Positions 6,757 to 14,904 of a stretch of DNA of 16,281 nt are shown here, in pieces. The DNA comes from Chloroflexota bacterium (GTDB taxonomy: Bacteria; Chloroflexota; Anaerolineae; Anaerolineales; Villigracilaceae). Position 1 is the stretch's first letter, and each line of letters opens with the position of its first letter. The stretch is from the NCBI GenBank assembly GCA_021796315.1, contig JAJYOH010000070.1, positions 1-16,281 on the forward strand, in the 5' to 3' direction. Position numbers and translations under genes: made by a program. The notes below the pieces were generated by a model. That model was not told the DNA's origin. It worked only from the letters and a program-made list of their open reading frames with translations, and did no database searches.

Positions 6757-7416
6757 TTAAGCCGCCTTTCCAGATAGACGAGCCGTCAATGCGCCAATGC
6801 CATCGAAAGTGGTGCTGACGTACAACACGTCATCGACTCTTAATCGCATCTCCGCTTCAGGCAGGGACGAGGAACCGGCTCTCGTTAAAGCGACCGGGTA
6901 GCACTGCTTGATCGGATCCAGCAATTCTTTCAAGGTATGATCATTCCAGGTGTCGGGAATGATCGTCTCATAGACTTCCACTTCTCCATTGCCCGCCGAA
7001 TAGACTGCCTTATGGGATGGGTTATTTAATAACTCTTCCACACGTTGGGCCCCCCAATAAGTGGAACTGACTATCTGCAAACCAAACGCCTCAAGCACCG
7101 AACGCAAATCCGGATCGTAATTTCGCGCCACCACAATCGGAACGTTATAGACAGTACGCGCCGTATGGGCCACAACCGCATTCAGGGTGTCAGAGTTTGT
7201 AACTGCGGCCAAACCATAAGCATCTTTAATACCTGCACGTTCCAACACATTTTCCGCCAGGCCTTCCCCTTCAAGAGTTCGACCGCGAAAATCAGAATGC
7301 AGGCGATTGAAAGCATCGCGATTGCTATCCACAACAACAACTTGATGTCCGCTTTTAAACAAGCGGAAGGAGAGCTCCGCACCGACGCGGCCGCATCCAA
7401 CAACAATTACGTTCAT
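6757..7416 (-). CDS. TrkA-like RCK/KTN potassium-uptake regulator, copy A
   Basis: A 219-residue RCK_N plus RCK_C protein, homologous to its downstream neighbour and to TrkA. The Rossmann start MNVIVVGCGRVGAELS holds G7-x-G9-x-x-G12, and D30 in VVVVDSNRDAF is the NAD-type acid. EGEGLAENVLERAGIKDA and AVTNSDTLNAVVAHTAR are the classic RCK_N segments. The second domain (about 140-215: EVYETIIPDTWNDHTLKEL, then LPEAEMRLRVDDVLYVST) fits RCK_C. The ATG lies five bases after the permease stop codon, and GAGGAGTAAGG, overlapping that stop, supplies a strong ribosome binding site. It is therefore tightly joined to the permease gene at 9386-7422, which supports a functional link. Confidence 0.87.
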   Translation of the reverse strand: MNVIVVGCGRVGAELSFRLFKSGHQVVVVDSNRDAFNRLHSDFRGRTLEGEGLAENVLERAGIKDAYGLAAVTNSDTLNAVVAHTARTVYNVPIVVARNYDPDLRSVLEAFGLQIVSSTYWGAQRVEELLNNPSHKAVYSAGNGEVEVYETIIPDTWNDHTLKELLDPIKQCYPVALTRAGSSSLPEAEMRLRVDDVLYVSTTFDGIGALTARLSGKAA

Positions 7417-7421
7417 AAGCC

Positions 7422-9386
7422 TTACTCCTCTTCCACTTTACTTTCCGCTATATGATAGGGAACGTCAGTAACAACAACCCCGTGTTTTTCCAGGAGTTCG
7501 CTCCGTAAAACATTGGCGGTTTGCATGTGCAGCAGGTTGTGAATTCGCTTTGATGGAATAAATTGCGGCACAACAATCGTGATCGTCTCATTTGGCTGAC
7601 GATGGTCAATAATATCTGACAAATATTTGAGCAATGGTTCAACAAAAAGGCGGAACGGGGAATCCAGGATGACCAACCGCGTCCCTTCCCCCCAGGTAAC
7701 CCATTTCTTCTGGACTTTCTCGGTCTCATGCAGGTCAATTGAAATATGGACAGCGGTTACATCATCCGACAGCAAACGCGCATACCGCAATCCTTCGAGC
7801 GTTCCCTGATGCACTCCGCTGATCGGCATAATGACTCGATGACGCGTCTGCCGCGCCGGGAGGCCATCAAAATCTTCCAGCGAAAGGCTGTGAGCCAGGT
7901 GATGGTAATGGCGATGAATGGAAAAGAAAATGGTCACGAGCACAGGAGTGAGAAGGAGAACAACCCACGCACCTTCGCGGAATTTGGTCACAGCGAATAC
8001 CACCATTACCACGGCGGTTGACAGCGCGCCAAAGCCATTCACAAACATCTTGAATTGCCAGTTATTTTCATAATGGAGCGTGGAACCAGGCTCAACTATC
8101 TCTTCGCCTTCCTTCATGTGCCCGATCTTCCACCAGCGACGCGCCATGCCTGTCTGCGAAAGAGTGAATGAGAGAAAAACGCCAATTGCATACAATGGAA
8201 TCAAGCGAGTTACAGATGCCTGGAAGATGACGATCAACACTGAAGCAATGACCGCCAAGGTAACAATCCCGTTCGAATAGACAAGGCGGCTGCCACGGAA
8301 TGTCAATTGACGGGGTAAAAACCCGTCGCCTGCGTGAAGCGCTCCAAGTCGAGGAAAATCAGCGAAGGCAGTATTGGCGGCCATGATCAGAATCACTGTC
8401 GTCCCCCAGATCAAACCCAGATAGAGTGGGCCGCGTCCATCAAAAACCGTGCGTGCCAGTTGAGAAATAATCGTCTCTTGTTCCGAAAAGACCGCGCCTA
8501 TTCGCCCCGTGAGATATGAAATACCAAGAAAAAGAGAGCCAAGAATAACAGACATCCAAATTAGCGTAATGCCTGCATTTCGGCTGCGAGGTTCTTTGAA
8601 GGCAGTGATGCCATTGGAAATAGCTTCCACGCCCGTCAGTGCAGTTGTGCCATTTGCAAAGGCATGTAAAATCAAGAAAGGTGTGAGCACTGCGACCGTT
8701 GGAAGGATCGTAACTTCGGGTGGATTCACAACTGTACCGAGAGTACCGTTCAAAAAGCGGAACATCCCCAAGCCAACCGTGATGAGCATCGTCACGATAA
8801 AGAAATAAGCCGGGACCGCAAAGGCAGATCCCGACTCCTTTACACCGCGCAAATTGACCACCATGATTAAAAGAACAGCACCGACGGCAAGTTCAACCCG
8901 GTATGGGAACAAGGCCGGGTACGCAGAAACAATCTGGGCAATTCCAGAGGAGACCGAAACTGCAACAGTGAGAATGTAATCTGTCAACAAAGCCGCGCCT
9001 GCAGTCTGTGCGGGCAATTCACCCAGGTTATCACGGGCAACGATATAAGCACCGCCGCCGCCCGGATAGGCATGAATGGTTTGCTCATAAGAAATTGTCA
9101 CAATAGCAAGCAGGACTACGATTGCAATGGAAACAGGAAAAACATAACCGAATGCGATTGAACCCGCTGCAGCCAACACACCCAGAATTTCCTGGGTTGC
9201 ATACGCAGTGGAAGAAAGTGCGTCTGATGCAAAAACAGCCAGCCCCACCGCCTTACCAATAGTTTGATGCGGAGCGTCAGCGGTATTTAAAGGGCGGCCA
9301 ATGAACCAATGACTCAGGGAACGCGGCGGCTTATAGTCGCTTTGTTTCCGCATGATTTCAGTTTGATTATTCTCGGGAGTTAACAT
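7422..9386 (-). CDS. KimA-like APC-family potassium permease, copy 1
   Basis: A 654-residue permease of the APC superfamily that resembles the Bacillus KimA proton/potassium symporter. About 12 membrane segments fill residues 45-490, and a soluble domain (about 515-650, HRVIMPISGVHQGTLEGLRYA) follows. Residues that I recall lining the potassium path of KimA (D36, Y43, D117, T121, T230, E233) have equivalents with matching spacing: D54 and Y61 in ASDALSSTAY, D136 and T140 in DYILT, T251 and E254 in TGVEAIS. HAYPGGGGAY (106-115) and NLRGVKESG are also family hallmarks. The N-terminus (1-44) is hydrophilic. It has its own TATAAT and leader hairpin, and runs into the two KTN genes. A general amino-acid transporter label is possible, but the KTN neighbours favour potassium. 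Confidence 0.85.
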   Translation of the reverse strand: MLTPENNQTEIMRKQSDYKPPRSLSHWFIGRPLNTADAPHQTIGKAVGLAVFASDALSSTAYATQEILGVLAAAGSIAFGYVFPVSIAIVVLLAIVTISYEQTIHAYPGGGGAYIVARDNLGELPAQTAGAALLTDYILTVAVSVSSGIAQIVSAYPALFPYRVELAVGAVLLIMVVNLRGVKESGSAFAVPAYFFIVTMLITVGLGMFRFLNGTLGTVVNPPEVTILPTVAVLTPFLILHAFANGTTALTGVEAISNGITAFKEPRSRNAGITLIWMSVILGSLFLGISYLTGRIGAVFSEQETIISQLARTVFDGRGPLYLGLIWGTTVILIMAANTAFADFPRLGALHAGDGFLPRQLTFRGSRLVYSNGIVTLAVIASVLIVIFQASVTRLIPLYAIGVFLSFTLSQTGMARRWWKIGHMKEGEEIVEPGSTLHYENNWQFKMFVNGFGALSTAVVMVVFAVTKFREGAWVVLLLTPVLVTIFFSIHRHYHHLAHSLSLEDFDGLPARQTRHRVIMPISGVHQGTLEGLRYARLLSDDVTAVHISIDLHETEKVQKKWVTWGEGTRLVILDSPFRLFVEPLLKYLSDIIDHRQPNETITIVVPQFIPSKRIHNLLHMQTANVLRSELLEKHGVVVTDVPYHIAESKVEEE

Positions 9387-9414
9387 TTATTTTCTTTCCG
9401 CTTACAAAAAGACA

Positions 9415-9432
9415 TCCTCGTCCAGGCGAGGA
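9415..9432 (-). promoter_or_regulatory. Leader hairpin of permease copy 1, shared with copy 2
   Basis: On the minus strand TCCTCG and CGAGGA pair perfectly around the loop CCTGGA. The stem starts eight bases after the -10 box, so it would lie at the extreme 5' end of the mRNA. The same structure, with compensating base changes, occurs before permease copy 2 (11446-11463), and TCTTT follows in both. It could be an mRNA-stabilising stem, a protein binding site on RNA, or a DNA operator. I do not recognise it as a named riboswitch, and the leader is too short for a ydaO-type c-di-AMP riboswitch. Confidence 0.5.
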
Positions 9433-9440
9433 GTGACAGG

Positions 9441-9446
9441 ATTATA
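9441..9446 (-). promoter_or_regulatory. Candidate -10 box for permease copy 1 and the KTN genes
   Basis: An exact TATAAT 54 bases before the ATG, in the 86-bp gap after permease copy 2. No convincing -35 is seen; the upstream sequence is A-rich (GCGAAAAAAGATTTG), which might act as an UP-like element. No terminator for copy 2 is visible, so readthrough from it is possible as well. Confidence 0.5.
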
Positions 9447-9472
9447 TTACAAATCTTTTTTCGCGGAGACGG

Positions 9473-11422
9473 TTAAGGGATCTGATAAGGAACATCCGTA
9501 ATCACCACACCCGGCCGGGACAACAGTTCTTTGCGCAGTAAATCTGCCGTGTTCATGTGCAGGACATTAAAAACTTTCTGTCCCGGAACAAATTGCGGCA
9601 CCACCATCGTGATCGTCTCGTTGGGCTGTCGGCTGGCAATAATTTCTTCGATGTAACCCAGCAAAGGTTCCAGAAAGAGGCGGTATGGGGAATCCACAAT
9701 AACGAGACGTGTTCCTCTCCCCCAGACTTCCCATTTGCTCCGGATTTTTTCTGTTTCAATCGGATCGGTCGAAACATGAACAGCCGTCACATCATCAGAC
9801 AACATACGTGCATAACGCAACGCTGCCAGCGTCCCCTGATGCATACTGCTGACCGGGACAATCACACGATGGCGTCCTGTATACGGCGGCGGCTCACCGT
9901 AACTATCCAGCGAGAGGCGACGAGCCACGCCCATATAGTGTCGATGGATAAGGCCAAATATCCCGATAAGAATCGGCAGCAGAATTAAAACGATCCATGC
10001 GCCATCGCTGAATTTGGTGGTTGCAAATACAAGCATCACTATTGCTGTGCACACCGACCCAAACCCATTGATCACCATTTTGAATTGCCAATTTTTCTCG
10101 TATCGGAGGATGGAACCCCGCTCTTTGATCTCCGCGCCCTCTGCCAAATGACCAATCTTCCACCAACGGCGCGCCATGCCAGCCTGCGATAGTGTAAAGG
10201 AGAGGAACACACCAATCGCATAAAGAGGGATAAGACGCGTCACACTCGCCTGAAAACCGATGATCAGGACCGATGCAATAATCGCCAGCGACGTTATCCC
10301 ATAAGAATAAACCAGGCGACTACCGCGGTACGTTAATTGGCGAGGCAGGAAACCATCCTTGGCAGCCATCGCGCTCAAACGCGGGAAATCTGCAAAGGCC
10401 GTGTTGGCCGCCATGATAAGAATGACCGTGGTGGCCGAGATAACCAGCAAATAAGGAATGCCACGTCCATTAAAAATAGTGCGGGCAATCTGGGAGATGA
10501 CTGTTTCTGTTTCCGAAGGGACAGCCCCGACTGCGCGCGTCAGGTATGAAATTCCCAAAAATAACGAACCAAGAATGAACGCCATCCAAATCAAAGTAAT
10601 GCCTGCATTGTGTGAACGAGGTTCCTTGAAAGCAGTGATACCGTTGGAAATAGCCTCCACACCGGTCAGTGCCGCTGTACCGCTTGCAAAAGCATGAAGT
10701 ATAAGAAATGGTGTGATTGCTCCCAATGTTCCGCTAAGAGCTTCCACATCAGGCGCATCGGGTACGGTTCCCAGTGATCCGAAGAAAAGTCGGCCAAGAC
10801 CAAGCCCTACAGTGATGTACATCATCACAACAAAAAAATAAGTCGGGATGGCGAAAGCCGAACCTGATTCCTTCACGCCGCGCAGGTTTATCAACATAAT
10901 GAAGGCGATACAAGCCACCGCGATCACAACCCGATAAGGAAATAAATTCTCGTAGGCTGAAACGATTTGGGCCACACCTGAAGCAACCGAAACGGAAACT
11001 GTGAGTGTGTAATCCAACAGAAGCGCGGCGGCGGCCATCAAGGCCTGGAACTCGCCCAAATTATCGCGTGACACAATGTACGCGCCCCCGCCATCCGGAT
11101 AGGCGTGGATGGTCTGTTCATAAGAAAGCGACACGATGGTCAACAGAATGACAATCGCGATGGAGATTGGAAAAACATACCCAAACGCCGCTGTCCCAGC
11201 CATGGCCAGGATAACAAGGATTTCCTGTGTTGCATAGGCGGTGGACGATAAGGCGTCCGACGCAAACACCGCCAAGCCAATAGCCTTGCCAATCGTTTGA
11301 TGCGGCGCATCGGCAGTCTGAAGCGGACGTCCAATCAGCCAGTGACTGAAATTTTGGGGCGGCTTATAATCTGTCTTTCTATGAATAAAAGGGGTGGATT
11401 TATTTTCTTCTGGCGTAAGCAT
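9473..11422 (-). CDS. KimA-like APC-family potassium permease, copy 2
   Basis: A 649-residue paralogue of the next gene downstream, alignable end to end and highly similar throughout, so a tandem duplication. The key positions are kept: D55 and Y62 in ASDALSSTAY, D137 and T141 in DYTLT, and TGVEAIS with its T and E. The second glycine-rich motif reads HAYPDGGGAY, where copy 1 has HAYPGGGGAY. The soluble C-terminal domain (HRVIVPVSSMHQGTLAALRYA onward) is retained. The frame is open back to a TTG at 11440, but I chose the ATG at 11422 because the product then starts MLTPEENKS, matching MLTPENNQT of copy 1. No strong ribosome binding site precedes it. It has its own promoter and no KTN gene directly behind it. 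Confidence 0.85.
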   Translation of the reverse strand: MLTPEENKSTPFIHRKTDYKPPQNFSHWLIGRPLQTADAPHQTIGKAIGLAVFASDALSSTAYATQEILVILAMAGTAAFGYVFPISIAIVILLTIVSLSYEQTIHAYPDGGGAYIVSRDNLGEFQALMAAAALLLDYTLTVSVSVASGVAQIVSAYENLFPYRVVIAVACIAFIMLINLRGVKESGSAFAIPTYFFVVMMYITVGLGLGRLFFGSLGTVPDAPDVEALSGTLGAITPFLILHAFASGTAALTGVEAISNGITAFKEPRSHNAGITLIWMAFILGSLFLGISYLTRAVGAVPSETETVISQIARTIFNGRGIPYLLVISATTVILIMAANTAFADFPRLSAMAAKDGFLPRQLTYRGSRLVYSYGITSLAIIASVLIIGFQASVTRLIPLYAIGVFLSFTLSQAGMARRWWKIGHLAEGAEIKERGSILRYEKNWQFKMVINGFGSVCTAIVMLVFATTKFSDGAWIVLILLPILIGIFGLIHRHYMGVARRLSLDSYGEPPPYTGRHRVIVPVSSMHQGTLAALRYARMLSDDVTAVHVSTDPIETEKIRSKWEVWGRGTRLVIVDSPYRLFLEPLLGYIEEIIASRQPNETITMVVPQFVPGQKVFNVLHMNTADLLRKELLSRPGVVITDVPYQIP

Positions 11423-11445
11423 GTGGTGTTTTTCAGACAAAGATG

Positions 11446-11463
11446 CCCTCGCACAGGCGAGAG
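11446..11463 (-). promoter_or_regulatory. Leader hairpin of permease copy 2, shared with copy 1
   Basis: On the minus strand CTCTCG and CGAGGG can form six pairs (one G-U) around CCTGTG. The stem starts nine bases after the -10 box, as in copy 1 (eight bases). Against copy 1, the outer pair changes from U-A to C-G and the second from C-G to U-G, which keeps pairing. Both loops begin CCTG and both stems are followed by TCTTT after two or three variable bases. Confidence 0.5.
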
Positions 11464-11464
11464 C

Positions 11465-11493
11465 GCGTCAACATTATAGTGTAGTTTTGACGC
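11465..11493 (-). promoter_or_regulatory. Promoter of permease copy 2 with inverted repeat around the -10 box
   Basis: An exact TATAAT (11478-11473, minus strand) lies 50 bases before the ATG, with TTGGTT 16 bases upstream as a poor -35. A perfect 7-bp inverted repeat, GCGTCAA (11493-11487) and TTGACGC (11471-11465), flanks the -10 box with a 15-base centre. There is no T-run, so it is not a terminator for the kinase gene that ends at 11493. An operator for a dimeric repressor is one reading. Confidence 0.5.
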
Positions 11494-14400
11494 TAACCAA
11501 CTTTTGATTCGTTTGGTTGTGTCAGAGGAATTTGCAGGAAGAAAGTACTTCCCCTGCCCAACTTGGATTCCACCCAGACTTTACCGCCGTGGCTTTCTGC
11601 AATCGAGTGGACGATGGCGAGTCCCAGCCCGGACCCATGCTGGGCGCGCGCTTCGCGTTGCTTGCCGCGATAGAATTTCTCGAACAAGCGCGGCAAGTCA
11701 TCGGGTTCGATGCCAATGCCTGTATCTTCCACCTCAAAGATCATTGCATTATCTTTTGCCTTTACCCGGACTGTGACACTCCCTTTTTCAGGAGTGTATT
11801 TCAAGGCATTCTCAACCAGATTGTAGACTGCCTGATGCAATAAAGCCTGATCCGCTTCAACTGTCTGCGGCATATCTTTGGGAATTTCGACATTGAAACC
11901 GATTTCTTTTTGTGTCGCCTGCATTTGCAATGCACTGGTGACGCGTTCCAGAATATCCAATACTGAGACGCTTTCCAATTGCAAGCCGACGCCGATCTCG
12001 ATGCGCCCAAGGTCGAGCAGGGTATTGACCAACCGCGACATATTCTCGACACCGGTCACGATCTTCTTCACATAATTCTGCTGCTGGTCGTTCAAGTCGC
12101 CGACCATTTCGAGCATGGTGGCATAACCGCGCATTAACGTCAGCGGCGAGCGCAGGTCGTGGCTGACCGTCGCCACGAATTCAGACTTCATCGTGTCGAG
12201 CTCTTTGAACTTGGTCACATCGCGCAGGATGCAGACACGGCCCACAGAACGTCCATCCGCAACAACAGAGGAAGCCGTCGCAAGATAAGTTCGGTTATCT
12301 GGCAGAACCACTTCCGCCGATTGTTTCTCACCGCCAGCCAGTAAAAGATCGAGCAGTGGTTTTTGTTGGATAACTTTTTCAACGGTCTGCCCGCGCACTT
12401 TTTGAATATCGATGTCGAGCGATTGTCCGGCGGCGCGGTTGGCAAGCAAAAGATGATTCTGCTGGTCGGTGACGAGCACGGGATCAGGCGTGGAGTTGAT
12501 GATCGCTTCCAGTTGACGGCGCGCCACTTCCACGTTCAGGAAGAGGCGGGCGTTGGCAACCGCCAAGGCAGCCTGACCAGCCAGCGTCGTCACGAAACGC
12601 ACATCCGCTTCGGAAAAATTATGCGCCTGTTCGAACGCGGCCCACACCACGCCGTAATAACGATTCTCGTGCCGCAAGGCAACCGCCAGCAAAGCCGCAG
12701 GCTGGGCGCGCTTCGGGTCGAGAGTCAGTTCACGGGTCCGGGAAAGATTCGAGAAAACGATGCGCTCCTGTTTTTGCGCCATCGTCAAAATTTGATCGTC
12801 CAAATACGCATACGCGTCTTTGGCTGAACCAACTGCGAAGCGTGACGGAAGCTCGATGGGCGTCTCAGGCAAAATGGATGGGGAAAGCACCACGCGCACC
12901 GCGTTCGCGCCGATGGATAAAACCGCTTCGAGCACCGGCTTGACCGTATCCTGCATCTCGAGGCTGGATGCCACGCCCTGGCTGACCACCAACAGACGAT
13001 TGAGTTCGTCGAGGCGGGCCGCCAGGCTGACGCGCATTTGCTCAAAGGCGCGCCGCAACTGGCCGACCTCATCCACGCCGGTTACTTGAAGCGGATGATC
13101 GAGTTTGCCATCCGCGATGCGGTTGGCTTCAACTGCCAGATTTTTCAACGATCCGGTGATGACGCGCAAGCCCACTCGCAAAGAGACGAGCGCCACAACC
13201 GCCAATATAAGTATCATCATGAACAATGGCATGGCAATGTCGAGCGCAAGCTGTTGCGTCTGTTGCGCCGGGACGGTCAGGACAATCGCCCATGGACGCG
13301 CCACCACCGGCCAGTAATAAACCAACTGGCGCGTGCCGTCGCTGGCTGTGGATGTATAAAATGATTTGGTTAAATCAACCGGCTTATCAAAAGAAGATGG
13401 CGTGTTGCCGGTTTGAGAAAAGGCATAAATGATCTGTCCATTTTCATCCAGCAACAAACCCGTTCCGTTCAAATCCCCGATGCTTTTCAAACTCGTGATA
13501 AGAGGCTGGGTCAATGGATTAGTCGAGAGTGTGGTGCGTCCGATCAACACACGTTGGACCTGACCGGTGGAATTCACAATGCCGATCATGAACGAGACGC
13601 GCGCCGAACCATCCGGCAGAGCCGATGGGATGGAATAGATCTGCACCAACACGCCGCTGGCGGCCAATTCCATGCCCAGGGATTCCTGTGGAAAAAGCGA
13701 AAAACTCTGGCGAGCCGCGCCTGGATAAGCGCCGACCAAACTGCGGCTGGCCGCGTCCAACACGAAGAATTGATCAAAGTATGGCGCGGCCTGCATCCGC
13801 TGGCCGATGATGGATGAAAGTTCGGGATCAGCCGCATCCAGCAAACGCGGATCAGATGCCACTTGCACGGCCAGGTTCTGTCCGGTCTCGAGGAAAAACG
13901 GCACAGTCTGCGCGGCTGATTCTGCCGTACTCTTCAATCGTTGCTCGATCATATCGCTGGCCTTGTTGCCAGCCACGATCCAATCGCCGATCAAGAGCGC
14001 CAAAAGTAAAGCCAGGATGAATGTACCGGTGCCAAACAAAAAGCGCGTTTCGAGACTTTGTTCCGTGGGCGAAGGTTGTAACTGCTGCTTCGCTCCTCCC
14101 ATCGACGGGAAAGCGGCCGCCGCTATTTGACACACGATTCCAGCGACCAGGATTTCCCCGGCAAATGACAAAGCGGCTACGCCTGCATTGCTAAGGGCAA
14201 AGTCAAGCCGCGCCGCCGCCGGCACGGATGCCGGTGTGCTGAAAAATGCGCCCGTCACATAGAGCGCCGCGTGGAACGGAATCAGAATCAACGCACTGAC
14301 AAATGGCTGGCGCGTAATTTGATAAGCAGGCGTTCGATATCTCTGCCGCACACTGGATGCAAAAAGCGCACCCAGCAATGCAAATTCAAGCACGGTAAAA

Positions 14401-14795
14401 ATGTTGTAGGTATCCCAGACGCCGCGTAAAATCCCCGCCAACGCGCCCGCCGCCGCCCCGCCGAACGGGCCGAGAAAAGCCCCCGCCAGAATCCACGGGA
14501 TGGCCGAGAACAACATCATCGAAGAACCGGGAGCGTGGTTGGTCGGCAATCCCGGTAAAGGCAAAGCCGACCCTGCCGATAACTGTACTCCAATAAACAA
14601 ACTTGAAAATGGGACGAGAACTAAAAGGACAATAAAAATTCCCCATTCGCGCTTTTTCCAGGCTGGTTGGATCTGTCTCCAGCGATATAAATTAAAAATC
14701 AACAATCCAAGTAGGGATAACCAGACAACCCATCCTGTAAATGTGGGAAGAATCGGGAAAGGGAAGACGGATAAAAGCGTAAAGAGAAAACTCAT
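11493..14795 (-). CDS. Membrane sensor histidine kinase (Cache-HAMP-GAF-PAS-HisKA-HATPase)
   Basis: A 1100-residue two-component sensor kinase. Residues 1-235 hold about six hydrophobic segments, including a glycine/alanine-rich stretch (LAGAFLGPFGGAAAGALAG) that recalls membrane sensor domains of the LytS type. A segment at about 252-275 leads to an extracytoplasmic region (278-520) with two Cache-like halves (FDQFFVLDAASRSLVGAYP; GTGLLLDENGQIIYAF). A membrane segment (521-542), HAMP (543-600), GAF (605-755) and PAS (760-865) follow. The core has the H-box VSHDLRSPL with H879, the N-box LVENALKYTPE with N996, DTGIG at 1024-1028 and GSGLGL at 1054-1059. The open frame extends to a TTG at 14825, but the ATG at 14795 is better and has a TATAAT just upstream. 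No response regulator is adjacent, so it is an orphan kinase. Its ligand is unknown; the neighbouring permease genes are only a hint. Confidence 0.93.
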   Translation of the reverse strand: MSFLFTLLSVFPFPILPTFTGWVVWLSLLGLLIFNLYRWRQIQPAWKKREWGIFIVLLVLVPFSSLFIGVQLSAGSALPLPGLPTNHAPGSSMMLFSAIPWILAGAFLGPFGGAAAGALAGILRGVWDTYNIFTVLEFALLGALFASSVRQRYRTPAYQITRQPFVSALILIPFHAALYVTGAFFSTPASVPAAARLDFALSNAGVAALSFAGEILVAGIVCQIAAAAFPSMGGAKQQLQPSPTEQSLETRFLFGTGTFILALLLALLIGDWIVAGNKASDMIEQRLKSTAESAAQTVPFFLETGQNLAVQVASDPRLLDAADPELSSIIGQRMQAAPYFDQFFVLDAASRSLVGAYPGAARQSFSLFPQESLGMELAASGVLVQIYSIPSALPDGSARVSFMIGIVNSTGQVQRVLIGRTTLSTNPLTQPLITSLKSIGDLNGTGLLLDENGQIIYAFSQTGNTPSSFDKPVDLTKSFYTSTASDGTRQLVYYWPVVARPWAIVLTVPAQQTQQLALDIAMPLFMMILILAVVALVSLRVGLRVITGSLKNLAVEANRIADGKLDHPLQVTGVDEVGQLRRAFEQMRVSLAARLDELNRLLVVSQGVASSLEMQDTVKPVLEAVLSIGANAVRVVLSPSILPETPIELPSRFAVGSAKDAYAYLDDQILTMAQKQERIVFSNLSRTRELTLDPKRAQPAALLAVALRHENRYYGVVWAAFEQAHNFSEADVRFVTTLAGQAALAVANARLFLNVEVARRQLEAIINSTPDPVLVTDQQNHLLLANRAAGQSLDIDIQKVRGQTVEKVIQQKPLLDLLLAGGEKQSAEVVLPDNRTYLATASSVVADGRSVGRVCILRDVTKFKELDTMKSEFVATVSHDLRSPLTLMRGYATMLEMVGDLNDQQQNYVKKIVTGVENMSRLVNTLLDLGRIEIGVGLQLESVSVLDILERVTSALQMQATQKEIGFNVEIPKDMPQTVEADQALLHQAVYNLVENALKYTPEKGSVTVRVKAKDNAMIFEVEDTGIGIEPDDLPRLFEKFYRGKQREARAQHGSGLGLAIVHSIAESHGGKVWVESKLGRGSTFFLQIPLTQPNESKVG

Positions 14796-14805
14796 GCGCT
14801 TGATA

Positions 14806-14811
14806 ATTATA
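14806..14811 (-). promoter_or_regulatory. Candidate -10 box of the histidine kinase gene
   Basis: An exact TATAAT ends ten bases before the ATG at 14795. The start point would fall about three to five bases before the ATG, leaving almost no leader, and no Shine-Dalgarno sequence is present. No clear -35 is visible. The rest of the gap up to the plsC stop (14812-14904) shows no terminator with a T-run and nothing else I can name. Confidence 0.45.
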
Positions 14812-14904
14812 GCCCAAGCCCCCAACTTCGCCGACTCTGTAACTGACTTACAACATCACAGATACAGGCGATTGGATTTGCGAATTTGGGAATTTTGTTT
14901 GTTT

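Noticed and set aside
9387..9472. ydaO-type c-di-AMP riboswitch before the KimA-like gene
   Set aside because: The predicted leader is about 50 bases, far shorter than that aptamer, and none of its conserved parts can be seen.
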